This document shows positions 34,262 to 45,245 of a stretch of DNA of 64,000 nt, piece after piece. Numbering within the stretch: the stretch's first letter is position 1; every line of letters starts with the position of its first letter. Origin of the DNA: Agelaius tricolor (lineage: Eukaryota > Chordata > Aves > Passeriformes > Icteridae); NCBI GenBank assembly GCA_023055355.1, contig JALJCS010000009.1, forward strand, positions 25,197,001 to 25,261,000, written 5' to 3'. The position numbers were made by a program, and so were the translations under genes. A model generated the notes under the pieces. That model saw nothing but the letters and a program-made list of their open reading frames with translations. It was not told where the DNA came from and searched no databases.

Positions 34262-34312
34262 GGGGGTGTGGGTGTGTGTGTGTGGGTGTGTGTGTGTGGG
34301 TGTGTGTGTGTG
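34262..34312. repeat. Minisatellite of a 14-base GGG(TG)n unit
   Basis: The unit GGGTGTGTGTGTGT repeats exactly three times from 34270, with GGG at 34270, 34284 and 34298, after a GGGGG run. The four G runs allow a two- or three-layer G-quadruplex on the plus strand. Both strands are open to translation here only because the sequence is a repeat. Confidence 0.9.
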
Positions 34313-34534
34313 CAAGCAAGAGGAGAGCTGTTAACATGCTTGGGATTACTGGGTATCCACACCACTGCTCAAAGACTCTCCTCAAAGCTGGGCAACTTTC
34401 CAGCACCTCATCTGCCTGCCTGCTGCATCACTGCACCTCACCCCTTACCTCCCACTCTCTCCCCTCCACTGCCCACCCCCTAAATGCGTTTGTGCTGACG
34501 GGCCCATCTTTCCTCATCCACAGACAGGAGATGT

Positions 34535-34720
34535 GATTAGAGGGAATCTAATTTGTTTGGAGTGCTCTGGCGACGGAAGGAAATTATTCTGCAGCAATAT
34601 TTGCAAATGCATTCATCATGGAGTCCCTGGCAATCCGTCACCGCAAGCTGATGACTTTGTGATCTTCATGAAGGTCTGATTAAAAGTGTGTTCTAATGAT
34701 CAGCTCAACTTCCCATCCTG
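34535..34720. promoter_or_regulatory. Strong candidate CNE with palindromic octamer
   Basis: ATTTGCAAAT at 34599-34608 is a perfect palindrome of POU/octamer type, followed at once by GCATTCATCATGG. Nearby are TGTGATTAGAGGG, GGAATCTAATTTG, GGCGACGG, GCAATCCGTCACCGC, GGTCTGATTAAAAG and TCTAATGATCAGC. Four CpGs are kept, and the whole block is rich in homeodomain cores. It looks like a vertebrate developmental enhancer. Target gene unknown. Confidence 0.5.
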
Positions 34721-35210
34721 CTCTTTCTCTTGTGCACCAAGACAAAAATAAGGAATGAGGATGGAGGAGTTATCCTTTTTTTCCCCCCCAAGTCCAGTCT
34801 CAGACCTGGTCTGAGGATATTGAACTGCTACTACAATCTGAGGTCCCTGAGTTTTCTGGTTTTCTCCACGTTCAACAGCTTCGTAAAGAATTGGCTTCTA
34901 TTGTGTTCATTATATCTGAGTCTTCCACCTTGCCCTGGGTGAAGACCAGTTTTGAATAAGCCCTGGAGCTCTCTCTGCACCAGAGGTTCAATTTTAGATA
35001 CCTTCTCAACTTGACTGTCCTGCAAAATAATGTGTATAGATCCTAATCAACACCAGAGCTCCATCTCAGTCAAGAAATGCAAGGGGTGGGGGCAGGGGAA
35101 CAGGATTCATGGAAAAGGAACAACTGTATCGGTGGGGCTTTAGTGGTATAGCAGGCCCTCTGTGGCAGCACCATCCTGAATATTGTGCGGCATCAGGGCT
35201 TCTCTCTTAT

Positions 35211-35271
35211 CCTGTAATCCCCCACACCAGCCCACTGCAATCCTGTAATCCCCCACTTAGCCAACTGCATT
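35211..35271. repeat. Imperfect 31-base tandem duplication
   Basis: Two adjacent copies beginning CCTGTAATCCCCCAC and ending CACTGCAAT or AACTGCATT. The second copy has a one-base deletion and a few substitutions. Likely a local replication-slippage event; no function suggested. Confidence 0.85.
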
Positions 35272-36619
35272 TTGGGTGAGAGTTACACAAGAAGAGAAGT
35301 TGGGATGTATCAAAAGCAGAGGCTCAAGGCCAGCCATAGGAGAGAAAAGAGAAAAAGGTGATTATATGAATTGTATGCCAGGTATGCAAAACTTGACAGA
35401 GTCATCTGATGTCTACAAGGGTTGAGGGCATGCTTGGTAGACCCTGCCTTCACATCCAACACTATGTGCATCTTGTTTTATGTTGTCTGTGGTGTTTGTT
35501 TCATTTTAACTGAACAAAATAGGCCTCTTTATGAGGTGAAGTCATGAAAATGGCAGCCCAAAAAAAAAAAGCAGATAAGAAAATCAGGCCAGTGTGGAGC
35601 TCAACAACTGCTAAGTGTGCTTGCAGTGACCTGAGCAGCCTACAGAACATGTGGAAGCCTGGACTTCCTTTTGTGGCTGTCTATGGCTTGACAAAATTGG
35701 GTATCTAGGTCCCTCTCAGACTTGTGATTTTGATCCTTTGAGTGCATAACAGATGCTCTACAGTAGCCTTGTGTAATAACTCCTCTATCAAGCCCTCACT
35801 TTGATAGGAAGGTGTCCATTCCTAGGTGTTGCAGGAGGTCCCATGCAGCACTGGGGCTATACATATGCCCCTTTTGGTTTCAGTACAGATGATTGTGTTG
35901 GAGCCCCCAGTCCCTTCTCTGCTAGCCTCTGCTTCAGGGTAGCTGACATGGTTCATTAGACATGTACTAAAATTACCTGTAATGGTGTGCCCTTCCCCAG
36001 ATTTGCAAAGCACAGCTTGACACCATTTTGTGATGTGCTTCCCTTTTCCTCTTGTGTATACCCTCTGGCTGGGGAGGTTTGGGTGACATTTGCTTACTCC
36101 ACTCTCTTCTGCCATGACTTGGCACTGTGATGATCTCCATCCATCTGGCTCGTGATGGTGACTCAGACTCTATTGTACTGATCCGTGTGCAGTTAGTGAG
36201 TGCAGCTGTGCACTGATGGGTTCTGCCGCCAGGGGCATCCACGACAGGCCCTTCTCACTGCTGCACCTTGCACACACCCTGCAAAGTTTTTTTCAAAGGC
36301 TGATATCTCTGCTTCGCTGTTGCACATGGCTAAACCAGTTCAATTTTGTTTAGTCTAACCCCTAAATATTAGTATCTACTAAAAGATTACCTTAGAATGT
36401 GTTTCTTTCTTTCTTCAAGGCCCTAAGAGGAAAATTGTAGCCCACCATAGGAAGAAGGACGGATGGCATCCTGCTGAGACAGCTTTTGCCCCTCTGCTTG
36501 GAGGTCACTCAGAGAGGCCACATTTTTATGCTTGTGCTGAGGACTTCTGCCCCATTTGGGTTTCCTTGTCCCTTCAGCAGTATAATGCAGCTCTGGTGCC
36601 CCTCTTTGGTCAGACTGCT

Positions 36620-36639
36620 ACACACACATACACACACAC
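36620..36639. repeat. (AC)n microsatellite, interrupted
   Basis: ACACACACA, then TA, then CACACACAC. Short and interrupted. Confidence 0.85.
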
Positions 36640-37169
36640 CCGAGGCCTGGCTAGCCCAGCACTGGTGAGATGTTGAGTATAAACATGAGTAAAAGCAGGT
36701 TGCCTGGTTGTTATGGCCTGGGTAATAGAGTTTATCAGTGTTCTGTAAACCCTGTGGAGGTGTGGTGATCTATGTATTCTTTAACAGAAGGGTGCTTGTG
36801 TGTGTGCAGGCACATGAAACAACTGTGAAGACCCATGGATTGTTAGTGACCCTACAGGCCCTGGAGAGCATGGATTCTGTGCAAGAGCAGCACATAACCT
36901 TGAACTGGGGAGTGCTTTCCTTTGTGGCTCTGGTATAAATTTCTTGACTCCTCTTGAAGTGAGAGTCTGTGAGGTTGGGAGATGGCTCTGAAGCACAAAG
37001 GAGGGAGGCAGGAGGAGGACCAAATAAGGAGAGTTCTGCATGTGGCTTGGGTACATGGGAAAGCAGTCAGCAGGCTGTGTCACTGCATTAGAGCTGAGTT
37101 TAAAATAACCCACCTTTTATTCAAAATGCCCCAGCACTTCTTTCTGTCTTATCAGGGCAGTTGAGTGGG

Positions 37170-37337
37170 GATTTTTTGTTTGGTTTTTTTGGTTAGGTTT
37201 TTTTTTTTTTGGTGTGTGTTTTGGTTTTTTTTTTTTTTTTTTTGCTTTTTTTGGCTTTTTTTTTTTTTTGTGGTTGTTTTGGAGGGGTTTGTTTGTTTTG
37301 CTTATATGGGGGTTTTTGGTTTTTTTTATTTTTTTAA
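37170..37337. repeat. Long T/G-rich low-complexity tract
   Basis: About 170 bases of T runs, up to 22 long, separated by GG, G, GTG and few other bases. The plus strand reads as a Phe/Trp/Gly/Val frame and the minus strand as a Lys/Pro/Asn/Gln frame, both meaningless. No retroelement body is attached on either side and I see no target-site duplication. It shares its style with 1-100 and, in complement, 54821-54912. Confidence 0.9.
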
Positions 37338-40095
37338 CACCTGGAGTAGACTCCAAACAGCTTGATTCCTCACATCTTGGGAAAGTGCTAGGAGTTACTT
37401 GGTGCTCTCTCTCCTTCCTCAAGGTACAAAATATCTCATGTTGACATCAGCAAGAATTGCATTCTCCTCTTGCTTTGAAGAAAGAGCATAAGGACAGAAT
37501 GTGTTTATCCTGTAGCTGGTGTTCTCTGACTTCTGTGTCTCGTTTTCCCCACACCCACAGAACTGTGCTCTCTTTAGACATGAGGGTCTGGACTCTGAAT
37601 TAGTTTTCATGCACAAGTTTCTCTAATGGTTAATGGAGCTGTCTCTTCCTTCAGCTAGATTCTGTGTTGCAGGTTGGAAGATCATGCTGACAGATGGGAA
37701 AGAAGATGTAGAGGGAAGTCAATGCTAAACCAGAGAGAGAGGGTTAGGCACTGCACTAAACCAGGTGGCCAGGAGGTGCTCTAACCTCTCATTTTGCTAA
37801 TCTGGCTGTCTGGATGAATAGACATGAGGTTGAAAAAGCAAGTGCCTCTACGTGTGTGGACCTGCAATGGATGCAGTAGCAGCAGCATTTCCACCAGTAA
37901 TCTCCTCCATAATATTTACTGGCTTCTCCCTATTGCAGATGTGAATTCAGCATTGCAGGTGCCACTTTTAATGCTGAAGGCTCTGCTTGTTTCAAAATAT
38001 AAAAATGAAGGTGCAACATAAATAGCACTGAGGAAAGCTGCTTTCTTGTTTGGACCATTAAGCAACCTTGAAGTTCTGAGGGATAGTCCAGTGGGCATTT
38101 TCTGATGCTTTATATGTTACATAGGCAGCTAAGTTGTTATGCAAGAGTTATCCTTAGTAAAGTTCTTCTAGCAGAGGCATTTGTTCTTGATTTGCTATGT
38201 GCTGCCTCCACATGCCTTCGGGGAAAGGGAGCTGAGGACTGACTAATCAGTTTTTCTCAGTGGAAATGGATAGAGTGCTGTTGAGTGGTGGATCTGCAGC
38301 CAGGGTTTTGGAAATGTCCTTCAAGAGACAGCACTTCATGAACCAACACTGAATATAAGAAAAAAACAGACAAGCTTGACCAGGACTGTTCTAGGAAAGG
38401 TGTGAAGCCAAAGAGATAAAGTGAGCAATGTGTAGAAGCAGGGAGAAGCATATGTATCTAAAGTCAAAATTAAATAGTCTAGCAATAATTCTGCACACCC
38501 GTTTCACACCCACTCAATCCCTTGCTGGCAAATATTTCCAGCCACATTACCATCACTGTGTGGATTAAATATAAAGAAGGATTGTGCAGCAGAGTCAACT
38601 TTTCTAAGGAGTTTGGAAGTTCTACATTTCCCTAAGTCCTGAAGAGAAAATGCAGGCAGAGACACTGATATTGCCACAGGCCTGGCACCAAAGTAAAATG
38701 CATTAAGTTGGGCTGTGGATCTTTGCTCTTGACCAAAAAGGGCTTTTATCTCTTCTATGCAAAGTGACATTGGGGCACTGGATTGCTGACCAAAATCTGA
38801 TAGCCAAGTCCTCAGGCTGAGGGAGGAAGGATAAGGATACCCTCAGTCAGCAGGGTCTCTCACTATGCCCTAAATATTTCATTTATTTATGGAAATATGG
38901 TTTTCTGGAGAGCTCTAAGGACTATCAAAGCCACATGTGCTTTACTACAAACTCTGGAAGAAGTTTTGTTGTCAGCCACCAACAAGAGGTTTCTGCCCAA
39001 CTTGTCTGCAGCTACTGACATTCCAGTAATTTTTGCACTGTCCCTGATGTTTGGATGTGCATGTGGCAAAAGTGAAGTGTGCTTTGAGGCAGTGGGTCCC
39101 ACCCTTGTCAGCTGGATAGAGATTACAGACTCTGTTTAGATCCCTGAGGCAAACTGAAGAGGGGTTTTCCCAGGACCCTTCCTGCAGGGCCACGTCTGCC
39201 CAATTAACGGCCAAGGAAGAGAAATGAATTTGCATAGGTTGAACTTATGTGCAGAAAGTGTTCCTGCAGGGAAAAAGAAACACAGAAATTTTGAAAATGA
39301 ACTTTTCTGGGACGGAGAACAACATCAGTTTTGTTAGAGAAAAAAAAAAAAGATTTTCCAAGGGGGAATTTGAAACAAACAGTTTAAAAATCAATGTTTT
39401 GATTAAAAATATTCAGTTTCTGTTTCTCAGCTTAAAAAAAAAAAAGGAGAAACAAAATGATAGCTGGAGTGGAAATACCACTGTGTCACGTTTGCTTTTA
39501 TTCCATTCCAAAAAAATACAAAATAGGAATATGACTCTTTAAAGCAAAACATAAGAAAAATTGTCACTTTGAATCTGTTCCAGACTTCAGTGGGAAAGCT
39601 GACAGCTTTTTGATAGAAAAGACTATCTCAAAAGAATTTTCAGCTGAAATTCTGTGAACAAAAATGTTGATTTTTTTTTTTCCCCCAAAGGGTTTCTGGA
39701 AAAAAGGAGGCACTGCAGCTTGGGAACTGGGTTCTGTATAGGGACTGCTCTGATGTGCTTTAATATGATATTTTGCTGCAGATGAGCTTTTCTTCCACAT
39801 GCACATGAAAAAAAGATGGAGTGCACCATCGTACACTAAATAAAGCACTCCCCATCTCTACATAGGTAGGAATGGGCTGAAGCAAAAATGAAGAGAGCTA
39901 AATGTGCTTTTCCCATGTTAAGGAAAGCTCAGGAGTTGAATTAAAGAATATATTTATAGCTCCTGCTAAAACACTGTCCAAGTCTTCCCTTGGAAAGCAC
40001 CATTTCCTTGATACTATAATTTTGTGAAAAAGGCTTGCAGAAATGCTCAGTTTCAGGTAAGCTGGAGTATTTTGTTTTGATTTGCATTTGATTTG
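37338..40095. other. No gene seen
   Basis: Non-coding. 39170-39245 contains CACGTC, CCAATTAACGGCC and an octamer ATTTGCAT (39228-39235) and may be a small conserved element. A runs occur at 39342-39352 and 39433-39445. Many frames of 60-97 codons overlap one another; none is recognisable. Confidence 0.5.
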
Positions 40096-40099
40096 CAGA

Positions 40100-40312
40100 C
40101 ATGCTGGCTGGGAAGGGCCACTGGAGGTCACAAAGTTTGGCCTCCTCTTCAAATACAACCGTTGTGCTGCCCACATCAGATCAGGTCACTATGGCTTTAT
40201 CTAGATGAGCTTTGACAAGGTTGCAGGTCCTACACTTACTTTGAGTACCTGCTGCAGCCTCCCTGGTACAGAAATTTTTCCATGTGTCCAGTTTGAATTT
40301 CTGCATTTCAAA
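40100..40312 (-). mobile_element. CR1 LINE 3' region, minus strand
   Basis: Read on the plus strand it is the reverse complement of CR1: GGGCCACTGGAGGTCACAAAG, ACATCAGATCAGGTCACTATGG, GAGCTTTGACAAGG, then CAGAAATTTTTCCATGTGTCC and TGAATTTCTGCATTTCAA. The 3' end of the element is at the low coordinate. It is moderately old and the CR1 coding part is scrambled by indels. Confidence 0.85.
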
Positions 40313-40589
40313 CAAAAAGTCTGTGTAGTAGCAGCAGAAACTCTCTGTTCTTACCAAAGCACGGGATTTCAGCCTCAGTGAAGAAAAGGATTCTCATACT
40401 TCCTAAAAAAATGGTTTTTTTTCCCAATATCTTTAATTCACAGGAAAATCTCTCATCTGAGCATGTTTCTTTTTTCTGGGGGGAAAAAAATAAAGTGAAC
40501 TTGTGGCATTTTTCCTAAAGAGAAAGAAAGGTTTTGACAAGTCCTGACAGTGTGATGATTTGAGGCATAAGTAGAATGGTACATGCTGA

Positions 40590-40852
40590 TCAGAAGCTGA
40601 AGGCAGACAAATTTGTACTAAAGAGGAGGCAGAAGTTAAAAAGGACAATACCAGCTGGTCTGACTGGCTTTATGGTAGACAGTGCTTCAGCTGGAGCCTT
40701 TTAGGCAAACCTGGATACCTTTCTAAGAGATGATGTAATGCAAACAACTTTCTCCACAGAGTGCTGAAACTGCTGAGTGAGTTGCTTTCCAGTCCATGTT
40801 ATCCTGGAAGTTGTATTAGCCCAAATGACCCCTTCTGGCTTTCGATGTGTTT
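40590..40852 (+). mobile_element. Ancient CR1-like LINE 3' end
   Basis: AACCTGGATACCTTTCTAAG, then AGTGCTGAAACTGC, TTATCCTGGAAGTTGTATTAG and AATGACCCCTTCTGGCTTTCG follow the conserved end of an old sauropsid CR1 type, whose phrases are ctggatgtctttctaaaag, atgcaggaggtcagactag and aatggtcccttctggcctt. The 5' limit is uncertain. It is the same general old type as the fragment at 3488 and is opposite in strand to the CR1 280 bases to its left. Confidence 0.65.
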
Positions 40853-43800
40853 CCCGTAGCAATATCAGAAGGCATTAAGTGGTGATGGGGACGCTATAAG
40901 CGTATACAGCAGTCCCTGCTCCCAAGGGTCAGAAATTTGGGACTGAATAACAGCTAATTTCAGACCTGCTTCTTTCCATCAAGGCCTGAGAAAGAAAATG
41001 AGTCTGAGACCAGGATGGAATTGAGGGGTAAGGGTGGCTGGAGAGAAGAAGGAGTGTTTGAAAGAGTGGTAAAGGCAGGGAGGTACAGTGCTTCATGTGT
41101 CCCAGGGAATGGGGGAAGGAGACAGGAGGGGGCCAAAGAGGGGAGTGGATGGTGATTCCTCAGTGTCCAGAAGGAGAGTGATGTTAATCAAAGCAAACAC
41201 CAAAGGCAGAGCTGTGTTGTCCCTCTGACTTCTTTAATTTACTTGTGGGGTTTGGGATTTTTTCTCCTGCTTACTTTTCTACTTTCCCCTTTTCTCTTCC
41301 AGCTTTTATTTTTCTACCAGCAAGCTCCAAAAGCCCAAGGTGGTTTAATGGCAGCTTAAGTGCCTTTGATTTGTTGTCTGAAGGCAGGTTTGTGAGGGCC
41401 AGGGCTTTTCCTTTGCTGTGGCTATGAGCATGTTCAGCAGCCCCTGAATGTTTCTTTTCTATTCTGCATAGTTGGTGTGTATCTTTGCCCTTGTAAGATG
41501 AGAGAGAAGCAAAAAGAGAACCTGGGAAAGTGGACAAAGAGCAAGTAAGAAAGGAAGAGGGATCAGCAGAGAGACCTGCAGGGATAGCTGTGAGAAGGGT
41601 TGTGGGTAATATGTTGGCTCAGTTCGGTAGCATTCAGTAACATTCACAGCTACCTTGCAGGTGTCTCAGCTGAGATACAGGAGCCACATTCAGACCACAG
41701 AGGAAGCAGGATGAAACCCTACCCTGGGACTTGGGGGCTGAAGTTTGAGCTTCCTGCTTCTACATAGGTCTTTTTGTTTTACCTTAAAAGAATTCCTTAA
41801 TTTTGTTCTGCTTTAATCCTTGCCCTAGTAATGAAAATGCTAAACTAGAAGGGCATTTTAGGATATGAAGTGCTATGGTATTGCTGCAGGGTTGGGCTCT
41901 GTGGATCCTCTTATCTTCAGATATCAACCCTGGTGTCTTTGGAGTGAGATGGCCACCAGATGGAATTTGAGATCCTGATGATTTGAGGTGTTAAAAATAC
42001 TTTCACCAAAAGGCAGGAAACCTGTGACCCAGTGTGAGCTATGCCCGGATAAAGCCTCAAAACAAACTTAAAGCTTGTGCTACCAAGCAAAGAGAGACAA
42101 AGTGATGTGCATTTGGGCTGTATGTGGACACAGATATTTTCCCAGGAACCCACTGGTTTTTCAGTAGCTCCTGTTACAAAGCTTTTTCTTCCTCCAAAAT
42201 CCTTTCTGCAGCTGCTTCCAAATCCTGTCTTGCTTCAAAGTCCAGCCTGCTGGATAAGAATCAAACACAAGCTTCTCACTTGGCCCATCCTGAACTCAGA
42301 ATCAATTTCTGAAGTAAACTTTCTGTGAAGTAAACTTTCCTCTTCTCTTTCATGGAAAAGCAAGTGTCAAAGCAGATAAGCTGATAAGGATTTTGATATT
42401 TGCCATCAGAAAATAGGTCACAGGCTTCAGAATTACTTCATTTGCAATGGGAGGATTCTGTGTTACCAAATTTAGTCTAAAACATTTGTTATCAAGCATA
42501 AAAATCAAGTTTGTAATATTTTGGGTTTTTTTTTTTTTCAGGAACCAAGAACATGATCAACTTAACAGTCCTTCTGTTTCTCCTGCCCATTCATTTTCTC
42601 TCTCTGTGGTTCAAGCCTGTATTGTATTTATTCAGCCTTAAGGATTGCAAGTATTCATGGTGAAATTGCACAAGCCATGCTGTAACATTATACAACAAGC
42701 ACTTGGACTTCAATTTCAGGGGTATCCAGCCTCCTCTGTTGCAGCTTGTATTAGGTTTATAAGGTACACCCACCAGTGTGTGCCAAACATCATCTAAATT
42801 AGACAAATAGGCTGACATATTTCCTCAGGTCATAATGTTCGGCTTTGGCAGGGGTAGAGGATTATTTTTGCTACTCACCCACAAATAGAAGCTCTTATAT
42901 GAAAGCCAGCATATAATTGTCTTTTAAGACATGTGTGGGTGCATATGAGGACTTGTACACATCAGGCATTAAGCCTGTAGGTTGGATGCCATGCTTATAT
43001 GGGCAGGGCTTGTTGGTTGGCAGGAATGGTACGTCTCCATCAAAGATGGACATATCACCAGGAAGCTTAATGGTGAAATTTTAATGATGACTTCAAGGGT
43101 GCTACCCAGGGCTTGCTTAGTATTCTTTCTCCACCTTCCACATAATGGCTAAAGCTGGATATTTTTTGCAAAATATCTCTTTCAGTACTGCCCTAACACT
43201 GGAGCTCCTGACTGTGAGACTTTAGAATCTTGATAATAAAAGAATAAACCTCCTCCATACTGGAGAGCTGAAAGCTTTGCCTCTAGTGGAGAAATATGAT
43301 TATTTTTCAAGAAGGGATTTAGAAAAAGTACACTATAACTGCTTCTAAAATGACCTTTCTCACAGTGTCAAGATGCAAGGTAATGCATATTCTGCTTCTT
43401 CCTGGGTCACAGATGAGTCCTCTAACTTTAAACATTAGGAGAAGGGCCAGTTAGAAATCTGTGTTGGCATATGTAGCCAAACTCAACCAGAGCTAAACCA
43501 TTTACCTTGACTGACAACATCCAGTAATGTTAAGAGATATTGTGCTGGCAGTGAAGGACCAGGAGCCCTTCTCTCATCCTTGGGTAAAGATGTGTGTGTT
43601 ATGTTTCCTATCCAGCATCTTATTTTGCTCCTTGCAAAGCAGAGGGAAAAAAAAAGTGCTTACCAATTTTCTTACTGCAGACAAGGCCTAAGGGACAAAG
43701 CATTGTTTGGAAAGGCTGTTCTCTGTAGAAGCCATATCGATTCTTGGGGGAGAGGGAAGGGGAAGAGACAAAGCTATTCCCTCTGAGAGTAAAACAACAA

Positions 43801-44100
43801 TTGCCATTGAGAAATTCGGCAAATCTTGTCAGAAGCCTGAATGCAGGGGGTCAATTCATCCCTTTTGGTCCCCACTGAGCCCTTGTACATTGTATAAGCT
43901 TTCAGCCTAGTCTGCCACATGAGAAAAACCCCTTCCTGGGCTGGGACAACGGGACCTAGCACGGCTGGTACAGAGAGTACTTCACACTGTCAGGAGTGGG
44001 AGGTCTGCAGAGAAATTGGAGGGTGCACAAAAATCAGGATGCTGTGAGAAGGGATGCTGTGTCTTCCTCCAGAATGGGTGTATGATGTGGGAGAGACCCA
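40853..44100. other. No gene seen
   Basis: Non-coding. A 16-base tandem duplication lies at 42310-42339 (TGAAGTAAACTTTC in both copies) and a T run at 42526-42538. The short frames present show no domains. The part around 41640-42070 is anonymous single-copy DNA. Confidence 0.5.
42310..42339. repeat. 16-base tandem duplication
   Basis: TGAAGTAAACTTTCTG is followed directly by TGAAGTAAACTTTC. Exact over 14 bases; a slippage product. Confidence 0.85.
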
Positions 44101-44104
44101 AAGA

Positions 44105-44355
44105 CAGCACTTTTATTTCCCACTTCCCAAGCGCTCTCTTCCCCGTGCAGCTGCGAGATCTATTCCCCTGTCAGGTAAAGCCAAGCAGCCATTGATTGGC
44201 AGCCACATGGAGCAATGAAGGTGGATCAATGTGAATTGGATTTTTTTAACTTTAAATAAAATTTGTATCGGCATGAAGTTAATTAATAGAGAGCTGTCAG
44301 AGGGCTCCTTGGCACATCAGTGTATTAGGAGGCAATGATACCCTTCGGGGAGGTG
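44105..44355. promoter_or_regulatory. Strong candidate CNE
   Basis: The string CAGCCATTGATTGGCAGCC, GGAGCAATGAAGG, GATCAATGTGAATTGG, ACTTTAAATAAAATTTG, GTATCGGCATGAAG, GTTAATTAATAGAG and GGCAATGATACCC is dense in homeodomain and PBX/MEIS-like words (TTGATTG). CpGs remain at AAGCGCTC, CCCCGTG, TGCGAG, ATCGGC and TTCGGGG. Sequence character is that of a deeply conserved enhancer. Confidence 0.45.
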
Positions 44356-45009
44356 GTGGGAGGAGGCTGGAGGAAAAGGGATTCAGCTAGCAGCAAGCTG
44401 AAATTAAAAAACCAGGCCAGGTCCTGTTTCAATGTTTTTTTTCATCCTTTCTTCCTTCCTTTGAGATTGCTTTGTCTTTACTGATGCACCTTCCCATTTT
44501 TAGGCCTGTTGCTGCTCTTGTTGCTTGCCATCTGAAATCCCTTCCTAATGGAAATGTTGCTCTCTTGACTTGTGTCAGCACAGCTGTTTCTGGGTTTGGT
44601 GCTTACTCCACTCACACCCTTTTCCATTGGGGGAAGTGATGAGATTCCAGCTAGCAGTGGCAAGGCACAGAAGAGCAAGGCTGCAGATGTATTGGCTGTG
44701 AGCTACCTTGTGTACCCTTCAGCCCTAGGCTTGCTAGTGTGTGTGGCCTAAGGCAAGTCCCAAAAAAGAGCATCTCTGCCCTAGCAGCCTCAGGAGGGAA
44801 CGGGGCAGGTGATGGGGTATGGATTACCTTTCAAAGAGAAACAGCACATCAGTCTCACAGGCTCCTCTGTAGCCAGCTGGGGCTAGACTTCAGTGTGTAC
44901 AGGGACATGGGAATAACCCAGGATCTCCTGACACAGCTCCATAAGGGCTCGAGGTGTGTGTATGTGCATGCATTTCTCATGACCCTCTGAAGGATGCTGC
45001 CTTAAAGGA

Positions 45010-45245
45010 CCTGGTTCCGCTTCACTTTTAATTAATCTTGCCCCAAGAGCAGTAAGATTGGACCTTCTCTGTGAGGCAGGTGGTGGTTGGGAGGCCTGGG
45101 GTTACAGGGCAGCCTGGCTCCCGCGGGGATGGTTCATTGCATCAATGATCAATGTCTCCTCGATGCTGCCTCTGACTCTGAGCAGGGACATGACTGAAAG
45201 ACAGAGAATGGAAACCAGATGCAGTTTCCATGGCAACACCCCAAA
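45010..45245. promoter_or_regulatory. Candidate CNE with RFX-type X-box
   Basis: GTTTCCATGGCAAC at 45224-45237 is a near-perfect X-box (consensus GTTNCCATGGYAAC), bound by RFX factors in cilia and MHC class II genes. Upstream are TTTTAATTAATCTTG (45026-45040), CATTGCATCAATGATCAATG and CpGs in TTCCGC, CCCGCGGGG and CTCGATGC. ATGATCAAT is a repeated TGATCAAT-like word. The X-box is seen directly; its occupancy is inference. Confidence 0.45.

Larger units (their letters stand above)
34721..37165. other. No gene seen
   Basis: Non-coding. It includes the 31-base tandem duplication at 35211-35271 and a CA repeat at 36620-36639. Two overlapping minus-strand frames at 35822-36242 (97 and 89 codons) look mildly protein-like in composition, but match nothing I recognise and have no shared reading frame. 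Confidence 0.5.

Noticed and set aside
35822..36242. Two overlapping minus-strand frames that looked mildly protein-like
   Set aside because: They are in different frames, match nothing I recognise, and have no flanking retroelement or exon signal.
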